Positions 1 through 8,000 of a stretch of 64,000 nt of DNA are shown here, piece by piece. The notes under the pieces were generated by a model. That model searched no databases. It worked only from the letters and a program-made list of their open reading frames with translations, and had not been told where the DNA came from. Source of the DNA: Candidatus Palauibacter soopunensis (lineage in GTDB: Bacteria; Gemmatimonadota; Gemmatimonadetes; Palauibacterales; Palauibacteraceae); NCBI RefSeq assembly GCF_947581735.1, contig NZ_CANPVT010000008.1, positions 337,846 through 401,845 of the forward strand, written 5' to 3'. Every line of letters starts with the position of its first letter. The first letter of the stretch is position 1. The translations under genes were made by a program, and so were the position numbers.

Positions 1-2
1 GG

Positions 3-1778
3 ATGGTGGGCGGGATCGTCGTCCGCTACGAGGAGGAGCGCCGCCAGTACCGGCCCGTCGAGGTGTGGCCGGAGCAGAGCCGGGGGCCGGCCTCCGGCGT
101 CCGCTACCGCTTCATTTGGGACGCGCCGGTCCACATCTCCCCGCACGACAACGAGACGGTCTACGTGGGGAGCCAGCACGTGCACCGCACGCGGAACCGC
201 GGGCAGAGCTGGGAGGTGATCAGCCCGGACCTGACGCTGAACGACCGGAGCCGCATGGGGCTCTCGGGCGGGCTCACGGGCGACAACATCGGGGTCGAGT
301 ACGCGGGCACCGTGTTCGGGATCGCGGAGTCGCCCATCGAGGCGGGCCTCATCTGGGCGGGCACGAACGACGGCAAGCTCCACATCACGCGCGACGGCGG
401 GGAGAACTGGACGGACGTCACGGGCAACGTCGGCGGCCTGCCGGAGTGGATCGCCGTGCGCAGCATCGCGCCCTCGCGCTACGACGCGGGCACGGCCTAC
501 ATCGCGGCGGACGGCCACCAGGTGAACATCCGCGACCCGCATGTCTACCGGACGCGCGACTTCGGGGCCTCGTGGGAGAAGATCACCGACGGGATCCCGC
601 CCAGCATGCTGAGCTACACGAAGATCATCATCGAAGACCCGGTGCGGCCGGGGCTCCTCTACGTGGGGACGGAGAACGCGATCTACGTCTCCTTCAACGA
701 CGGGGACGACTGGCAGCCGCTGCAGAACAACCTGCCGGCTGCGCCGGTGTCGGGGATCGTCGTGCAGGAGCACTTCAACGACCTCGTGGTGGGCACGTAC
801 GGGCGCGGGTTCTGGATCTTCGACGACCTGTCGCCGATCCAGCAGCTCACGCCGGAAGTGATGGCCTCGGCCTCGCACCTGTTCGCGCCGCGCGATGCCT
901 ACCGCTTCCGGCCCATCACGCCGCCCTCGATCCCCTACGACGACCCCACGATCGGAGAGGATCCGCAGTACGGGGCGTCGCTCAACTACTGGCTCGCGGC
1001 GGAGGCCTCGGAGGCGCCGACGATCGAGATCCTGGACGGCGCCGGGACGGTCGTGCGCACGCTGGAGGGGCCGAACCGCGCGGGCGTGAGCCGGATCCAC
1101 TGGGATTTGCGGGACGAGCCCAACGAGCCGATCCGGATGCTCACGCCGCCCAGGTACGCCGAGCACATCGAGGTCGGGGACGAGGGGCGCCCGGCGCCGG
1201 GCGGACAGCAGATCTCGATTCTGATGCCGCCCGGACAGTACACGGTGCGGCTCACGGTGGACGGGGCGGCGCACGAGCAGTCGCTCACGGTCCTCAAGGA
1301 CCCGCATTCGGCGGGGACGGAGGCGGACATCGCCGAGCAGCTCGCCTTTATCCGCGAGGTGCGGGAGAACGTGGTGCGGGCGGGCGAGGCCGTGCACCGC
1401 GTCGAAGCCATGCGGGTGCAGCTTCGGACGCTGTCGCGGTTCGCGGATGACGAGGATCTCGCGGCGTCGGTCGAGGAGCTGAGGCAGAAGCTCATCGACC
1501 TGCAGGAGACGATGGTCGACCTGCGCCTCACGGGGCAGGGCCAGGATGGCGTGCGCTTCGAGGCCCGGCTCCTGCAGAAGCTCGGCTACCTCGTCGGCGC
1601 GCTCTCCATCGCCGACTTCCGGCCCACGGACCAGGAGATGGAGGTGAAGGTCATCCTCCACGAGGCACTCGAGGCGCACCTGGCCGAGCTGGAAGAGCTG
1701 GTGCGTACGGATGTGGCGGCGCTCAACGAGACGCTGCGCGGCCTCGGCATGCTCATCATCACCGACGACGCGTCGTGA
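3..1778 (+). CDS. Sortilin/VPS10-like BNR-repeat secreted protein, 5' truncated
   Basis: This is the C-terminal part of a large beta-propeller protein; the reading frame is open from the window edge, so the ATG at 3 is probably internal. The first 280 residues hold BNR/Asp-box-like repeats (for example TRDGGENW, TRDFGASW, SFNDGDDW) typical of sortilin-like 'glycosyl hydrolase' proteins that are abundant in Gemmatimonadota. The segment GTYGRGFWIFDD closes the propeller, and a beta-sandwich-like and helical C-terminal region follows. Full-length relatives are commonly near 1000 residues, so roughly half is missing. Substrate and role are unknown; sortilin-like propellers are usually secreted. 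It lies 25 bases upstream of the amidase and on the same strand, so the two may be co-transcribed. Confidence 0.8.
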   Translation: MVGGIVVRYEEERRQYRPVEVWPEQSRGPASGVRYRFIWDAPVHISPHDNETVYVGSQHVHRTRNRGQSWEVISPDLTLNDRSRMGLSGGLTGDNIGVEYAGTVFGIAESPIEAGLIWAGTNDGKLHITRDGGENWTDVTGNVGGLPEWIAVRSIAPSRYDAGTAYIAADGHQVNIRDPHVYRTRDFGASWEKITDGIPPSMLSYTKIIIEDPVRPGLLYVGTENAIYVSFNDGDDWQPLQNNLPAAPVSGIVVQEHFNDLVVGTYGRGFWIFDDLSPIQQLTPEVMASASHLFAPRDAYRFRPITPPSIPYDDPTIGEDPQYGASLNYWLAAEASEAPTIEILDGAGTVVRTLEGPNRAGVSRIHWDLRDEPNEPIRMLTPPRYAEHIEVGDEGRPAPGGQQISILMPPGQYTVRLTVDGAAHEQSLTVLKDPHSAGTEADIAEQLAFIREVRENVVRAGEAVHRVEAMRVQLRTLSRFADDEDLAASVEELRQKLIDLQETMVDLRLTGQGQDGVRFEARLLQKLGYLVGALSIADFRPTDQEMEVKVILHEALEAHLAELEELVRTDVAALNETLRGLGMLIITDDAS

Positions 1779-1803
1779 GCGCCGACAGAGCGGAGGAATC
1801 GAA

Positions 1804-3444
1804 ATGATCGATCGACGAGGCTTCATCGGGGCGAGCGTCGCCGGGGGACTCGGCGCCGTGGCCGCGGCCTCGGGGTGCGCGCCGGAAGGTGGGTCCGACG
1901 GTCCCGGCGCCGGTGACACGGGCGGCGCGACGGCGGTGCCGCCGTTCGAGCTGGACGAAGTCACGGTCGACGAACTCCAGGCGAGCATGGCGTCGGGCGA
2001 GCGCACGGCCCGCTCGATCGCCGAGCTGTACCTCGAACGCATCGAGGCGCTGGACGGACAGGGCCCGGAGCTGCGCTCGATCATCGAGACGAACCCGGAC
2101 GCGCTCGCCATCGCCGATGAACTGGACGCCGAGCGCGCGGCGGGGAACGTTCGCGGGCCGCTGCACGGCATTCCGGTTGCGCTCAAGGACAACATCGACA
2201 CGCACGACCGGATGACGACGACGGCCGGGTCGCTGGCGCTGGAGGGGTCCATCCCTCCGCAGGACTCGTTCGTCGCCGCCCGGCTGCGCGAGGCGGGGAC
2301 CGTCATCCTCGCCAAGGCGAACCTCAGCGAGTGGGCGTACTTCCGGGGCGTGCGCGCGACCTCCGGCTGGAGCGCGCGCGGCGGCCAGTGCCGGAACCCC
2401 TACGCGCTCGACCGGAACCCGTGCGGTTCGAGTTCCGGCTCCGGCGTCGCGGCGTCGGCGAATCTCTGCGCGCTCACCGTGGGGACGGAGACGGGCGGTT
2501 CCATCATGTGTCCCTCCTCGAGCAACGGGATCGTGGGGATCAAGCCCACGGTCGGGCTCTGGAGCCGGGCCGGGGTCATCCCCATCTCCCATTCGCAGGA
2601 CACGGCGGGACCCATGTGCCGGACGGTCCGCGACGCCGCCATCCTGCTCGGCGCATGCATCGGCGTCGACCCGCGCGATGCCGCCACCACCGCGAGCGAA
2701 GGCCGGAGGCACGCCGACTACACGCAGTTTCTCGACGCGGCCGGCCTTCAGGGCGCGCGCATCGGCGTCGTGCGCAGCTTCCCCGGCTTCGACCCGCGCG
2801 TGCTCGCGCTGTTCGACGAGGCGATCGAGGCCATGCGGGCCGAGGGTGCGGTGATCATCGATCCCGCAAACATGGACGCCGCGGCCTGGAACGACCCGCT
2901 GTCGCTCGTGCTGTTGGAGTACGAGTTCAAGGCCGACCTCAACGCCTACCTTGCCGGACTGGGGCCGGACGCCCCGGTGAAGAGCCTGGCCGAGGTCATC
3001 GAGTTCAACGAGCGGAACGCGGACCGGGAGATGCCGCACTTCGGCCAGGAGCGCCTGATCGCCTCGCAGGCGAGGGGGCCGCTCACGGACCCCGAATACC
3101 TGAACGCGGTCGCCACGATTCAGCGCGCGAACCGGGAGGATGGGATCGACCGCCTCGCGCGGGAGAACGACCTGGATGCGATCGTCGCTCCGACGCGCGA
3201 CCTCCCGTGGCCGACCGACCACATCAAGGGCGACAGGCTCGACGGGGGATCGTCCGCCGCGCCCGCCGCGATCGCCGGCTATCCGGACATCACCGTGCCG
3301 ATGGGGTTCGTGCGCGGGCTGCCGGCGGGGGTTTCGTTCTTCGGCCCGGCCTGGACGGAGCCCACGCTGCTGCGGATCGCCTACGCGTACGAGCAGGCCA
3401 CACAGCAGCGCAGGGCGCCGACGTTCGCCGCAACGCTCGGCTGA
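1804..3444 (+). CDS. Amidase-signature family hydrolase, Tat-type lipoprotein
   Basis: The 546-residue protein is an amidase-signature enzyme (GatA-like fold) that hydrolyses amide bonds through a Ser-cisSer-Lys triad. Lys128 in ALKDN, the Ser-rich CGSSSGSG loop (207-214) and Ser233 in ETGGSI fit the triad. The ATG at 1804 is chosen because a GGAGG lies just upstream and the protein then starts DRRGFIGAS, a twin-arginine-like signal ending in a lipobox at Cys25 (AASGC). It is therefore probably an exported lipoprotein acting in the periplasm, not a subunit of the cytoplasmic tRNA amidotransferase; no gatB or gatC is nearby. The substrate cannot be told from sequence. Confidence 0.88.
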   Translation: MIDRRGFIGASVAGGLGAVAAASGCAPEGGSDGPGAGDTGGATAVPPFELDEVTVDELQASMASGERTARSIAELYLERIEALDGQGPELRSIIETNPDALAIADELDAERAAGNVRGPLHGIPVALKDNIDTHDRMTTTAGSLALEGSIPPQDSFVAARLREAGTVILAKANLSEWAYFRGVRATSGWSARGGQCRNPYALDRNPCGSSSGSGVAASANLCALTVGTETGGSIMCPSSSNGIVGIKPTVGLWSRAGVIPISHSQDTAGPMCRTVRDAAILLGACIGVDPRDAATTASEGRRHADYTQFLDAAGLQGARIGVVRSFPGFDPRVLALFDEAIEAMRAEGAVIIDPANMDAAAWNDPLSLVLLEYEFKADLNAYLAGLGPDAPVKSLAEVIEFNERNADREMPHFGQERLIASQARGPLTDPEYLNAVATIQRANREDGIDRLARENDLDAIVAPTRDLPWPTDHIKGDRLDGGSSAAPAAIAGYPDITVPMGFVRGLPAGVSFFGPAWTEPTLLRIAYAYEQATQQRRAPTFAATLG

Positions 3445-3460
3445 ACGCGCGTTCAGCCGA
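3437..3460. terminator. Perfect 24-nt palindrome between convergent genes
   Basis: The sequence reads TCGGCTGAACGC followed by its exact reverse complement and covers the amidase stop codon. It sits between the amidase and the leftward DUF4097 gene. A hairpin of up to 12 bp could end transcription from both sides. There is no clear T-tract, so a rho-independent role is inferred only from position and symmetry. Confidence 0.45.
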
Positions 3461-3465
3461 ACGCC

Positions 3466-4251
3466 TCAGCCTCCGCGCACGAGGGCGATGCTCCCGTTCA
3501 CCGTGCTCACCTCGATTTCGGGCCCTCCCGCGCCGATCTCGCCGGAGGCGGACTTGGGTCCCCAACGCCCGCGGATCGTGAGCGGAAACTCCGTGTCGAT
3601 GGCGCCGTTCACGGTCCGGATGTCGACGTCGGCATCGGTGCCGTTCGGGAGCACGAGCCGGATACCTCCGTTCACCGTCTTGAAGCGAAGGTCCTCGGAG
3701 ATTTCGCCCCGGAGCCGCGCCTCGATCGCCCCGTTCACGGTCTCCGCGGACACCGGGCCGTTGCCTTCCACCGCGATCCCGCCGTTCACGGTCCGCGCCT
3801 CCACCTCGTCGGCGATCCCCCGCGCCTCGATCTCCCCGTTCACCGTTCGGGCCTCGAGTTCCACGCCGGCCGGAACCTCGACCGTGAAGTGCACCTTCAC
3901 GTCGTTGTTGCGGACGCTCATCTCGTAGTCATCGCCCCGGCCGCACCGGTTCGGGTCGCGCCCGCGCCTCGATGGGTAGACGGCGCAGATCAAGACGCCC
4001 CGCGAGTCCTCGACGACCTCGATGCGCACCGAGTCCGGATCGTCGTCGTCCCACTGCTTCGTGGCCCGCACCCGGACCTGGCTGCCGCTCGCCGGGCTCG
4101 CCGTGACGGAGCCGTTCACGCCCCGGATCGTGACCGCGTCGCCGCGATCCACGGACCCTTGCCATTCGAAGTCCTGGGCCCGCGCTTCCGTCGCCCCCAG
4201 GCACACCAGCCATGCCGCCGTGGCGGCGAATCGTCGCGCTGTATTCCGCAT
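3466..4251 (-). CDS. DUF4097-type secreted beta-roll protein (distal copy)
   Basis: The 261-residue protein has a signal peptide (cleavage near ATEARAQ) followed by repeated short strands of the type TVNGGI or TVNGAI, the signature of the DUF4097 beta-helix/adhesin-like fold. A GTG lies three bases upstream, but the ATG at 4251 has the better spacing from a GGGAG. DUF4097 proteins in this position, downstream of an ECF sigma and anti-sigma pair, are common in several phyla, and their biochemical role is not established. It is the last gene of the operon, 26 bases after its paralogue, and ends at a palindrome shared with the amidase. Confidence 0.8.
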   Translation of the reverse strand: MRNTARRFAATAAWLVCLGATEARAQDFEWQGSVDRGDAVTIRGVNGSVTASPASGSQVRVRATKQWDDDDPDSVRIEVVEDSRGVLICAVYPSRRGRDPNRCGRGDDYEMSVRNNDVKVHFTVEVPAGVELEARTVNGEIEARGIADEVEARTVNGGIAVEGNGPVSAETVNGAIEARLRGEISEDLRFKTVNGGIRLVLPNGTDADVDIRTVNGAIDTEFPLTIRGRWGPKSASGEIGAGGPEIEVSTVNGSIALVRGG

Positions 4252-4277
4252 CACGCTGCTCCCGGTTTCGTGGGTTC

Positions 4278-5132
4278 CTAGCTATCGAGGTCGGGGGTTC
4301 GCTCCCCCGGCCGGATGAGGAGGATGTCTCCGTCGAACGACTTCAGCGTCACGGCGGCCGATCCGTCGCCGACCGTGAACTCTCCGCCCCGCACGCTGCC
4401 TCCCCGGAACTGGACGGGGAACGAGGGGACGAGTTCTCCGTCGAAGGTGGACACGGAAACGTGGGCGCCCGCGTTCTCCGGGACGGCGAACGTCACATCG
4501 CCGTCGTGGGTGCTGAGCGAGTAGCTGCCGTCGCCGTGAAGGGCGCCATCGTACCAGACGTCGCCGTCCACCGTGGCGGCGGAGATGGCGCGCGTGTCGG
4601 CGTTCGTGACGACGATGTCTGCGTCGATGCCGCTGACGCTCATGCTTCCCGCGACCCGATCGAGCCACACGTCGCCGTCCGTCACACTGACCGTGGCGGA
4701 TCCGGCGTTCGATACCGTCACGGAACCGTCCAGCGTGGCGACGCTGACGCCGGCGGCGCCGTCGATTTCCACGTCTCCGTCCGCCGTTCTCACGGCCACC
4801 GTGCCGCGGACGACGCCGGCGACCGTGACATCGCCTTCGTGTCCGACGACGCTCACGTCGACATCCTCCGGCAGGTAGATGAGGAAGTCCGCGCCGTCGC
4901 CGCTCGGGCCCGTGCCGAGCCGAATCGTGCCGCCCGAAGACTGCACGCGAATCCTGCCGTCATCGTCGTCGAGCACGACCCGCGCCTCGCGGCCGCTCGC
5001 GCCCATCACTCGGATGTCTCCCTCGCGGTGTTCGATCTCGATGCGCGCGCCCTCGGGTACAACGAACGTCGTATCGCGCGCAGCGGGACTCGTCGCCACG
5101 AAAGCCGCCAGGAAAACCGTCGCCGAAACCAT
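4278..5132 (-). CDS. DUF4097-type secreted protein (proximal copy)
   Basis: This 284-residue protein has a hydrophobic N-terminus (MVSATVFLAAFVATSPAA) and then many short beta-strand repeats with DGDV or DGDI turns (TADGDVEIDG, VTDGDVWLDR, THDGDVTF), as in DUF4097 proteins. Its ATG overlaps the anti-sigma stop codon by one base (TGATG), which implies translational coupling. It is a divergent paralogue of the next gene. The location suggests an exported envelope protein whose dose is tied to the sigma module; function is unknown. Confidence 0.8.
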   Translation of the reverse strand: MVSATVFLAAFVATSPAARDTTFVVPEGARIEIEHREGDIRVMGASGREARVVLDDDDGRIRVQSSGGTIRLGTGPSGDGADFLIYLPEDVDVSVVGHEGDVTVAGVVRGTVAVRTADGDVEIDGAAGVSVATLDGSVTVSNAGSATVSVTDGDVWLDRVAGSMSVSGIDADIVVTNADTRAISAATVDGDVWYDGALHGDGSYSLSTHDGDVTFAVPENAGAHVSVSTFDGELVPSFPVQFRGGSVRGGEFTVGDGSAAVTLKSFDGDILLIRPGERTPDLDS

Positions 5133-5884
5133 CAGTCTGTCGCCGCCAGCTGCACGGCCTCAGCAAGGAACTCCGACTTGCGTCGCATCGTGTTCTCCAT
5201 GTGTTGCTGGATGTAAGGGTCATCGGGCAGTTCGAGCAGCGCGGCCCGCGCGTCCTCGATGGCCCGGTCGATCGTCACGAGAGCGCGGCGGATGCGCGCC
5301 ACCGTCTCCGGAGGCAGTGGCCGCTCCGAGTCGAACAGCACGCGCTCGAGTTCGGAGATCAGGCGGGCGTATTCCTCGGCGCTCGATCCTTCGTCCTCCA
5401 GCGTAGAGACGCTTCGCACGGCCGGGGGCAGGAGCGACGGAGCGCCGAGCCCCGGGGAGGTGCCCGCCGTACCCGGGCTCCCCGCGACATCGTCTCGCGC
5501 CACGGCCGTCCACACGAGCGCCGCGGAGAGCCACACCAGCGCGATGCCGGCAGCGAGTTGCGGCGCGAAACGCGCGATGCGGCGGGCGGGTGGCCTGCGC
5601 CGGGCCGATGCTTCCGAAGTTTCGGGCACCACGCCCGCACGGCCGGCGGTCCGAAAGCCGATCCGCGTCGCGATGCCGGGCCAGAGATCCTCGACCGGTT
5701 CGCGCGGACCCAGGCTCGCGGCCCGGTCCACCACGGCCTCGAGTTCGACGAGCGTCCGGGCGCAGTCCTCGCAACGATCCAGGTGCCGCTCGATCAGGAC
5801 CTCCTCCTCGACGCCGAGGCTGCCGTCGAGGTACTCCGAAAGACGGTCCCGAAAGCGATCCTTTCGCTGGTCTCGATCTGTCAT
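5132..5884 (-). CDS. Anti-sigma factor with zinc-finger (zf-HC2) domain
   Basis: The 250-residue protein begins with a putative zf-HC2 anti-sigma domain containing the HX3CX2C motif (RHLDRCEDCARTL, residues about 34-46). A single membrane helix follows (FAPQLAAGIALVWLSAALVWTAVA, about 110-135), then a periplasmic or extracytoplasmic C-terminal domain. This is the layout of membrane-bound anti-sigma factors that hold a cognate ECF sigma. It starts 8 bases after the sigma stop and is coupled to the DUF4097 gene downstream. Because the sigma gene is broken by an insertion, this protein may lack its normal partner in this strain. Confidence 0.85.
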   Translation of the reverse strand: MTDRDQRKDRFRDRLSEYLDGSLGVEEEVLIERHLDRCEDCARTLVELEAVVDRAASLGPREPVEDLWPGIATRIGFRTAGRAGVVPETSEASARRRPPARRIARFAPQLAAGIALVWLSAALVWTAVARDDVAGSPGTAGTSPGLGAPSLLPPAVRSVSTLEDEGSSAEEYARLISELERVLFDSERPLPPETVARIRRALVTIDRAIEDARAALLELPDDPYIQQHMENTMRRKSEFLAEAVQLAATD

Positions 5885-5943
5885 CGGTTCAACTACCTCT
5901 CCAGGTGCCGTCTCAGAATCATCCGCGCCCGGTGCAGCTGGGA

Positions 5944-5951
5944 CTTGGATG
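5944..5951. repeat. Target-site duplication, left copy (CTTGGATG)
   Basis: The eight bases CTTGGATG are repeated exactly at 8186-8193. They come from the codons for the end of AGTSK in the interrupted sigma gene (reverse strand). Confidence 0.92.
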
Positions 5952-5973
5952 GGGGCTTATATACGTGTCTTGA
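5952..5973 (+). repeat. Left terminal inverted repeat of the IS
   Basis: These 22 bases, starting GGGGCTTATATACGTG, are the exact reverse complement of 8164-8185. They mark the left end and presumably bind the transposase. Confidence 0.93.
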
Positions 5974-6163
5974 CGGGACGGCATCCGTCACGGGCAATCT
6001 CCTGCCGGGAAGGGGGTTACCGTGACTGATTGTCGAAATGTAGGAACAGTAGGACACGCTGTGTTTTGTATTACATGTGATTGGCCTGCTTTTGTCCGTG
6101 GCGTAGCGTACGTGGTACGTCAGAGTATGCAAGTCGCACCGGGAGGGCATCAGCGTCACGGAG

Positions 6164-7060
6164 ATGGCGTCGATGTTCGCTACGGAGGCCAAGGCGGTGG
6201 AGTGGTTCGAGACGTGGCTGTGGCCCACGGGCGAGATGTGCTGCCTGCTCTGCGGCAGCACGAGCGCATACAGGGTGAAGAGCGGCAAGCCGATGCCGTA
6301 CCGGTGTCGGGATTGCAAACGGTACTTATCGATCAAGAGTGCGACGGCGCTGAAGGACAGCAAGCTGCCGCTCAAGAAGTGGGCATGGGCGATCTATCTG
6401 GAGATGACCAGCCTGAAGGGCGTCTCCAGCATGAAGCTGCACCGTGACCTTGGAGTGACTCAGAAGACGGCGTGGTTCATGCTGCACCGGATCAGGGAGG
6501 CGTTCGCCGAGATCGCGACGGAGTTTGAGGGTCCGGTCGAGGTGGACGAGACGAATGTTGGCGGTAAGCGGGGGAACAAGCCGCTGAGCGTCCGCAGGGA
6601 GCTTACCGGTCGTGGCCCGGTCGATATGACGAAGGTGATCGGCATGAAGGACAGGAAGACGAACCGCGTGGTTGTGCGGGTGATCGACGATGGGTCAGCG
6701 GCGAGCCTGCACGCGTTCGTGAACGCGCACCGGCAGAAGGGCGCGAAGGTCTACACCGATGACGCGAGGGGCTACATCGGGCTGGACAACCACGAGAGCG
6801 TGAACCATACGGTTGGCGAGTACGTGAGGGAGATGGCGCATACGAACGGCATCGAGTCGTTCTGGTCGATGCTGAAGCGCGGCTATACCGGCGTGTACCA
6901 CCGGATGTCGGTGAAGCATCTGGAGCGCTATGCGGTCCAGTTCGCCGGAAGGCACAACGTCCGTGACATGGACACGGTGGACCAGATGCAGCACGTCATG
7001 GCCGGTTTGGTGGGTCGGCGGTTGATGTACAACGACTTGATTGAGAAGGAGGCAGCTTGA
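6164..7060 (+). CDS. IS1595-family (ISXO2-like) DDE transposase
   Basis: The 298-residue protein catalyses movement of the surrounding element. An N-terminal zinc ribbon (Cys27-x2-Cys30 and Cys48-x2-Cys51) precedes a helix-turn-helix-like region (about 85-112). The DDE/RNase H-like domain has Asp128 in VEVDETNVGGK, Asp199 in VYTDDARGY and Glu231 in TNGIESFWSMLKRGY, matching ISXO2-type enzymes. In-frame codons upstream of the ATG back to a stop at 6104 read GISVTE, which resembles the usual family N-terminus, but no ATG, GTG or TTG is available there. The true start may therefore be non-canonical or the first residues lost. The catalytic domain looks intact. Confidence 0.92.
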   Translation: MASMFATEAKAVEWFETWLWPTGEMCCLLCGSTSAYRVKSGKPMPYRCRDCKRYLSIKSATALKDSKLPLKKWAWAIYLEMTSLKGVSSMKLHRDLGVTQKTAWFMLHRIREAFAEIATEFEGPVEVDETNVGGKRGNKPLSVRRELTGRGPVDMTKVIGMKDRKTNRVVVRVIDDGSAASLHAFVNAHRQKGAKVYTDDARGYIGLDNHESVNHTVGEYVREMAHTNGIESFWSMLKRGYTGVYHRMSVKHLERYAVQFAGRHNVRDMDTVDQMQHVMAGLVGRRLMYNDLIEKEAA

Positions 7061-7121
7061 GTCTTGCGGTGTTGCTGGCTCGTGGCCGGAAGGCTAACGT
7101 GGCGGTGACATCGTTCCATGT

Positions 7122-7145
7122 GGAAGCCCGCTTGTCGGGTCTTCC
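7122..7145. repeat. Imperfect hairpin downstream of the transposase
   Basis: GGAAGCCCG pairs with CGGG and CTTCC across a 5-base loop, with one bulged T. It lies 61 bases after the transposase stop and could be a terminator or a processing hairpin between the transposase and the passenger genes. Function is inferred only from position. Confidence 0.35.
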
Positions 7146-7236
7146 GCTGAATGAAATAGACTCGTGAAGGCCCGAGGGTAGCTCCCGAAGGCCGAGGTAA
7201 ATAGGCGGAACCTTTCTTGCCGGATTCTTCCGCATG

Positions 7237-7264
7237 GGATGGTGTCAAAGACCCGACACCATCC
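7237..7264. promoter_or_regulatory. Perfect 10-bp inverted repeat before the passenger genes
   Basis: GGATGGTGTC and GACACCATCC flank an 8-base loop, 38 bases upstream of the TM2 protein start. It may be an operator for the passenger genes or a terminator for the transposase; there is no T-tract. The rest of the 7061-7302 gap holds the weaker hairpin at 7122-7145 and nothing else that I recognise. Confidence 0.4.
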
Positions 7265-7302
7265 TAGCGGGACGCTAACGAAAGGCAAGAAAGGGGCAGG
7301 GC

Positions 7303-7860
7303 ATGGCGGCAACGCACAATGAACAGAACGTAACAGTCACGATCAATGCTGCTTCACCAGCCGCGACGGTAGGGCCATCGCTCAAGACTGTAGGTGCCGC
7401 TGTGGCACTGGCCATTTTTCTTGGCGCTTTCGGTGCTCATCGGTTTTACCTGAACCGCCCGCTCGCTCCGGTGATGTTGGGAATAGGGCTGATCGGTGCT
7501 TTGACATGGCCTGTTACGGTATTCCCGCTTCATACAATATCAGTAGTATGGGCACTCGTGGATCTGGCGTCTATTCGCGCATGGGTGGGAGAAGCTAACG
7601 CGGAAACGCTAGGAAGCGGCGCATCTGTGCCTCCGTCTCAGTCGGAAGCCAAGCAGATAGGGGACGGACTAGCGTTGCGTCTACTTCGAGCGGCGGAGGA
7701 ACGTGGCGGGAAGATAACGGTGACGCAGGGCGTGATGGATACCAGCGCAGGGTTCGACGAAGTACGCGAGTGTTTGCGGGAGATGGTGGAGCAAGGGTAT
7801 GCGGACGTGGGCAATGCGTCCGATAGCGGAGTCGTGGTGTACACGTTTGACGAACTGTAG
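7303..7860 (+). CDS. TM2-domain membrane protein with C-terminal winged-helix-like domain (IS passenger)
   Basis: Residues about 27-90 form a TM2-type domain: two hydrophobic segments with the motif GAFGAHRFYLNRP between them and VVWALVDLASI at the end. Residues about 115-185 (LALRLLRAAEERGGKITVTQGVM... ECLREMVEQGYADV...GVVVYTFDEL) look like a small winged-helix fold seen behind TM2 or related membrane domains. No catalytic motif is visible. A purine-rich stretch precedes the ATG. Its A/T-richer codon use matches the element and not the chromosome. A membrane-anchored sensor or regulator is possible but unproven. Confidence 0.75.
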   Translation: MAATHNEQNVTVTINAASPAATVGPSLKTVGAAVALAIFLGAFGAHRFYLNRPLAPVMLGIGLIGALTWPVTVFPLHTISVVWALVDLASIRAWVGEANAETLGSGASVPPSQSEAKQIGDGLALRLLRAAEERGGKITVTQGVMDTSAGFDEVRECLREMVEQGYADVGNASDSGVVVYTFDEL

Positions 7861-7874
7861 CAACGGAGGATACG

Positions 7875-7982
7875 ATGCCACACAGAGAGCCAGAAGTTCG
7901 TGTTCCTAGCCTGACGTTGGCCGTGCTGGCCGCGTTCTCGCTGCTCGTGTTCGCTTCGTGGCTGGAATGTTTTCCACGTTGA
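7875..7982 (+). CDS. 35-residue single-pass membrane peptide (IS passenger)
   Basis: A short open frame starts at an ATG four bases after a strong GGAGGA, 14 bases behind the TM2 gene. The product begins MPHREPEVRVPS, has one hydrophobic segment (LTLAVLAAFSLLVFASWL) and ends CFPR. The ribosome-binding site, spacing and position in a passenger operon support expression. No family is recognised. Confidence 0.55.
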   Translation: MPHREPEVRVPSLTLAVLAAFSLLVFASWLECFPR

Positions 7983-8000
7983 TTAAGGTTGGATGGAAAT

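Noticed and set aside
1759..3222. Long antisense frame opposite the amidase (487 residues)
   Set aside because: High GC gives long open frames on the opposite strand; it is Arg/Pro-rich, without motifs, and the amidase explains the region.
5893..6375. A 160-residue leftward frame ending in the sigma C-terminus
   Set aside because: It starts inside the IS and runs into the sigma fragment by chance; only the last 16 residues are genuine.
6022..6447. A 141-residue frame overlapping the transposase start
   Set aside because: Different frame from the conserved transposase; considered as a frameshift partner but composition is not coding-like.
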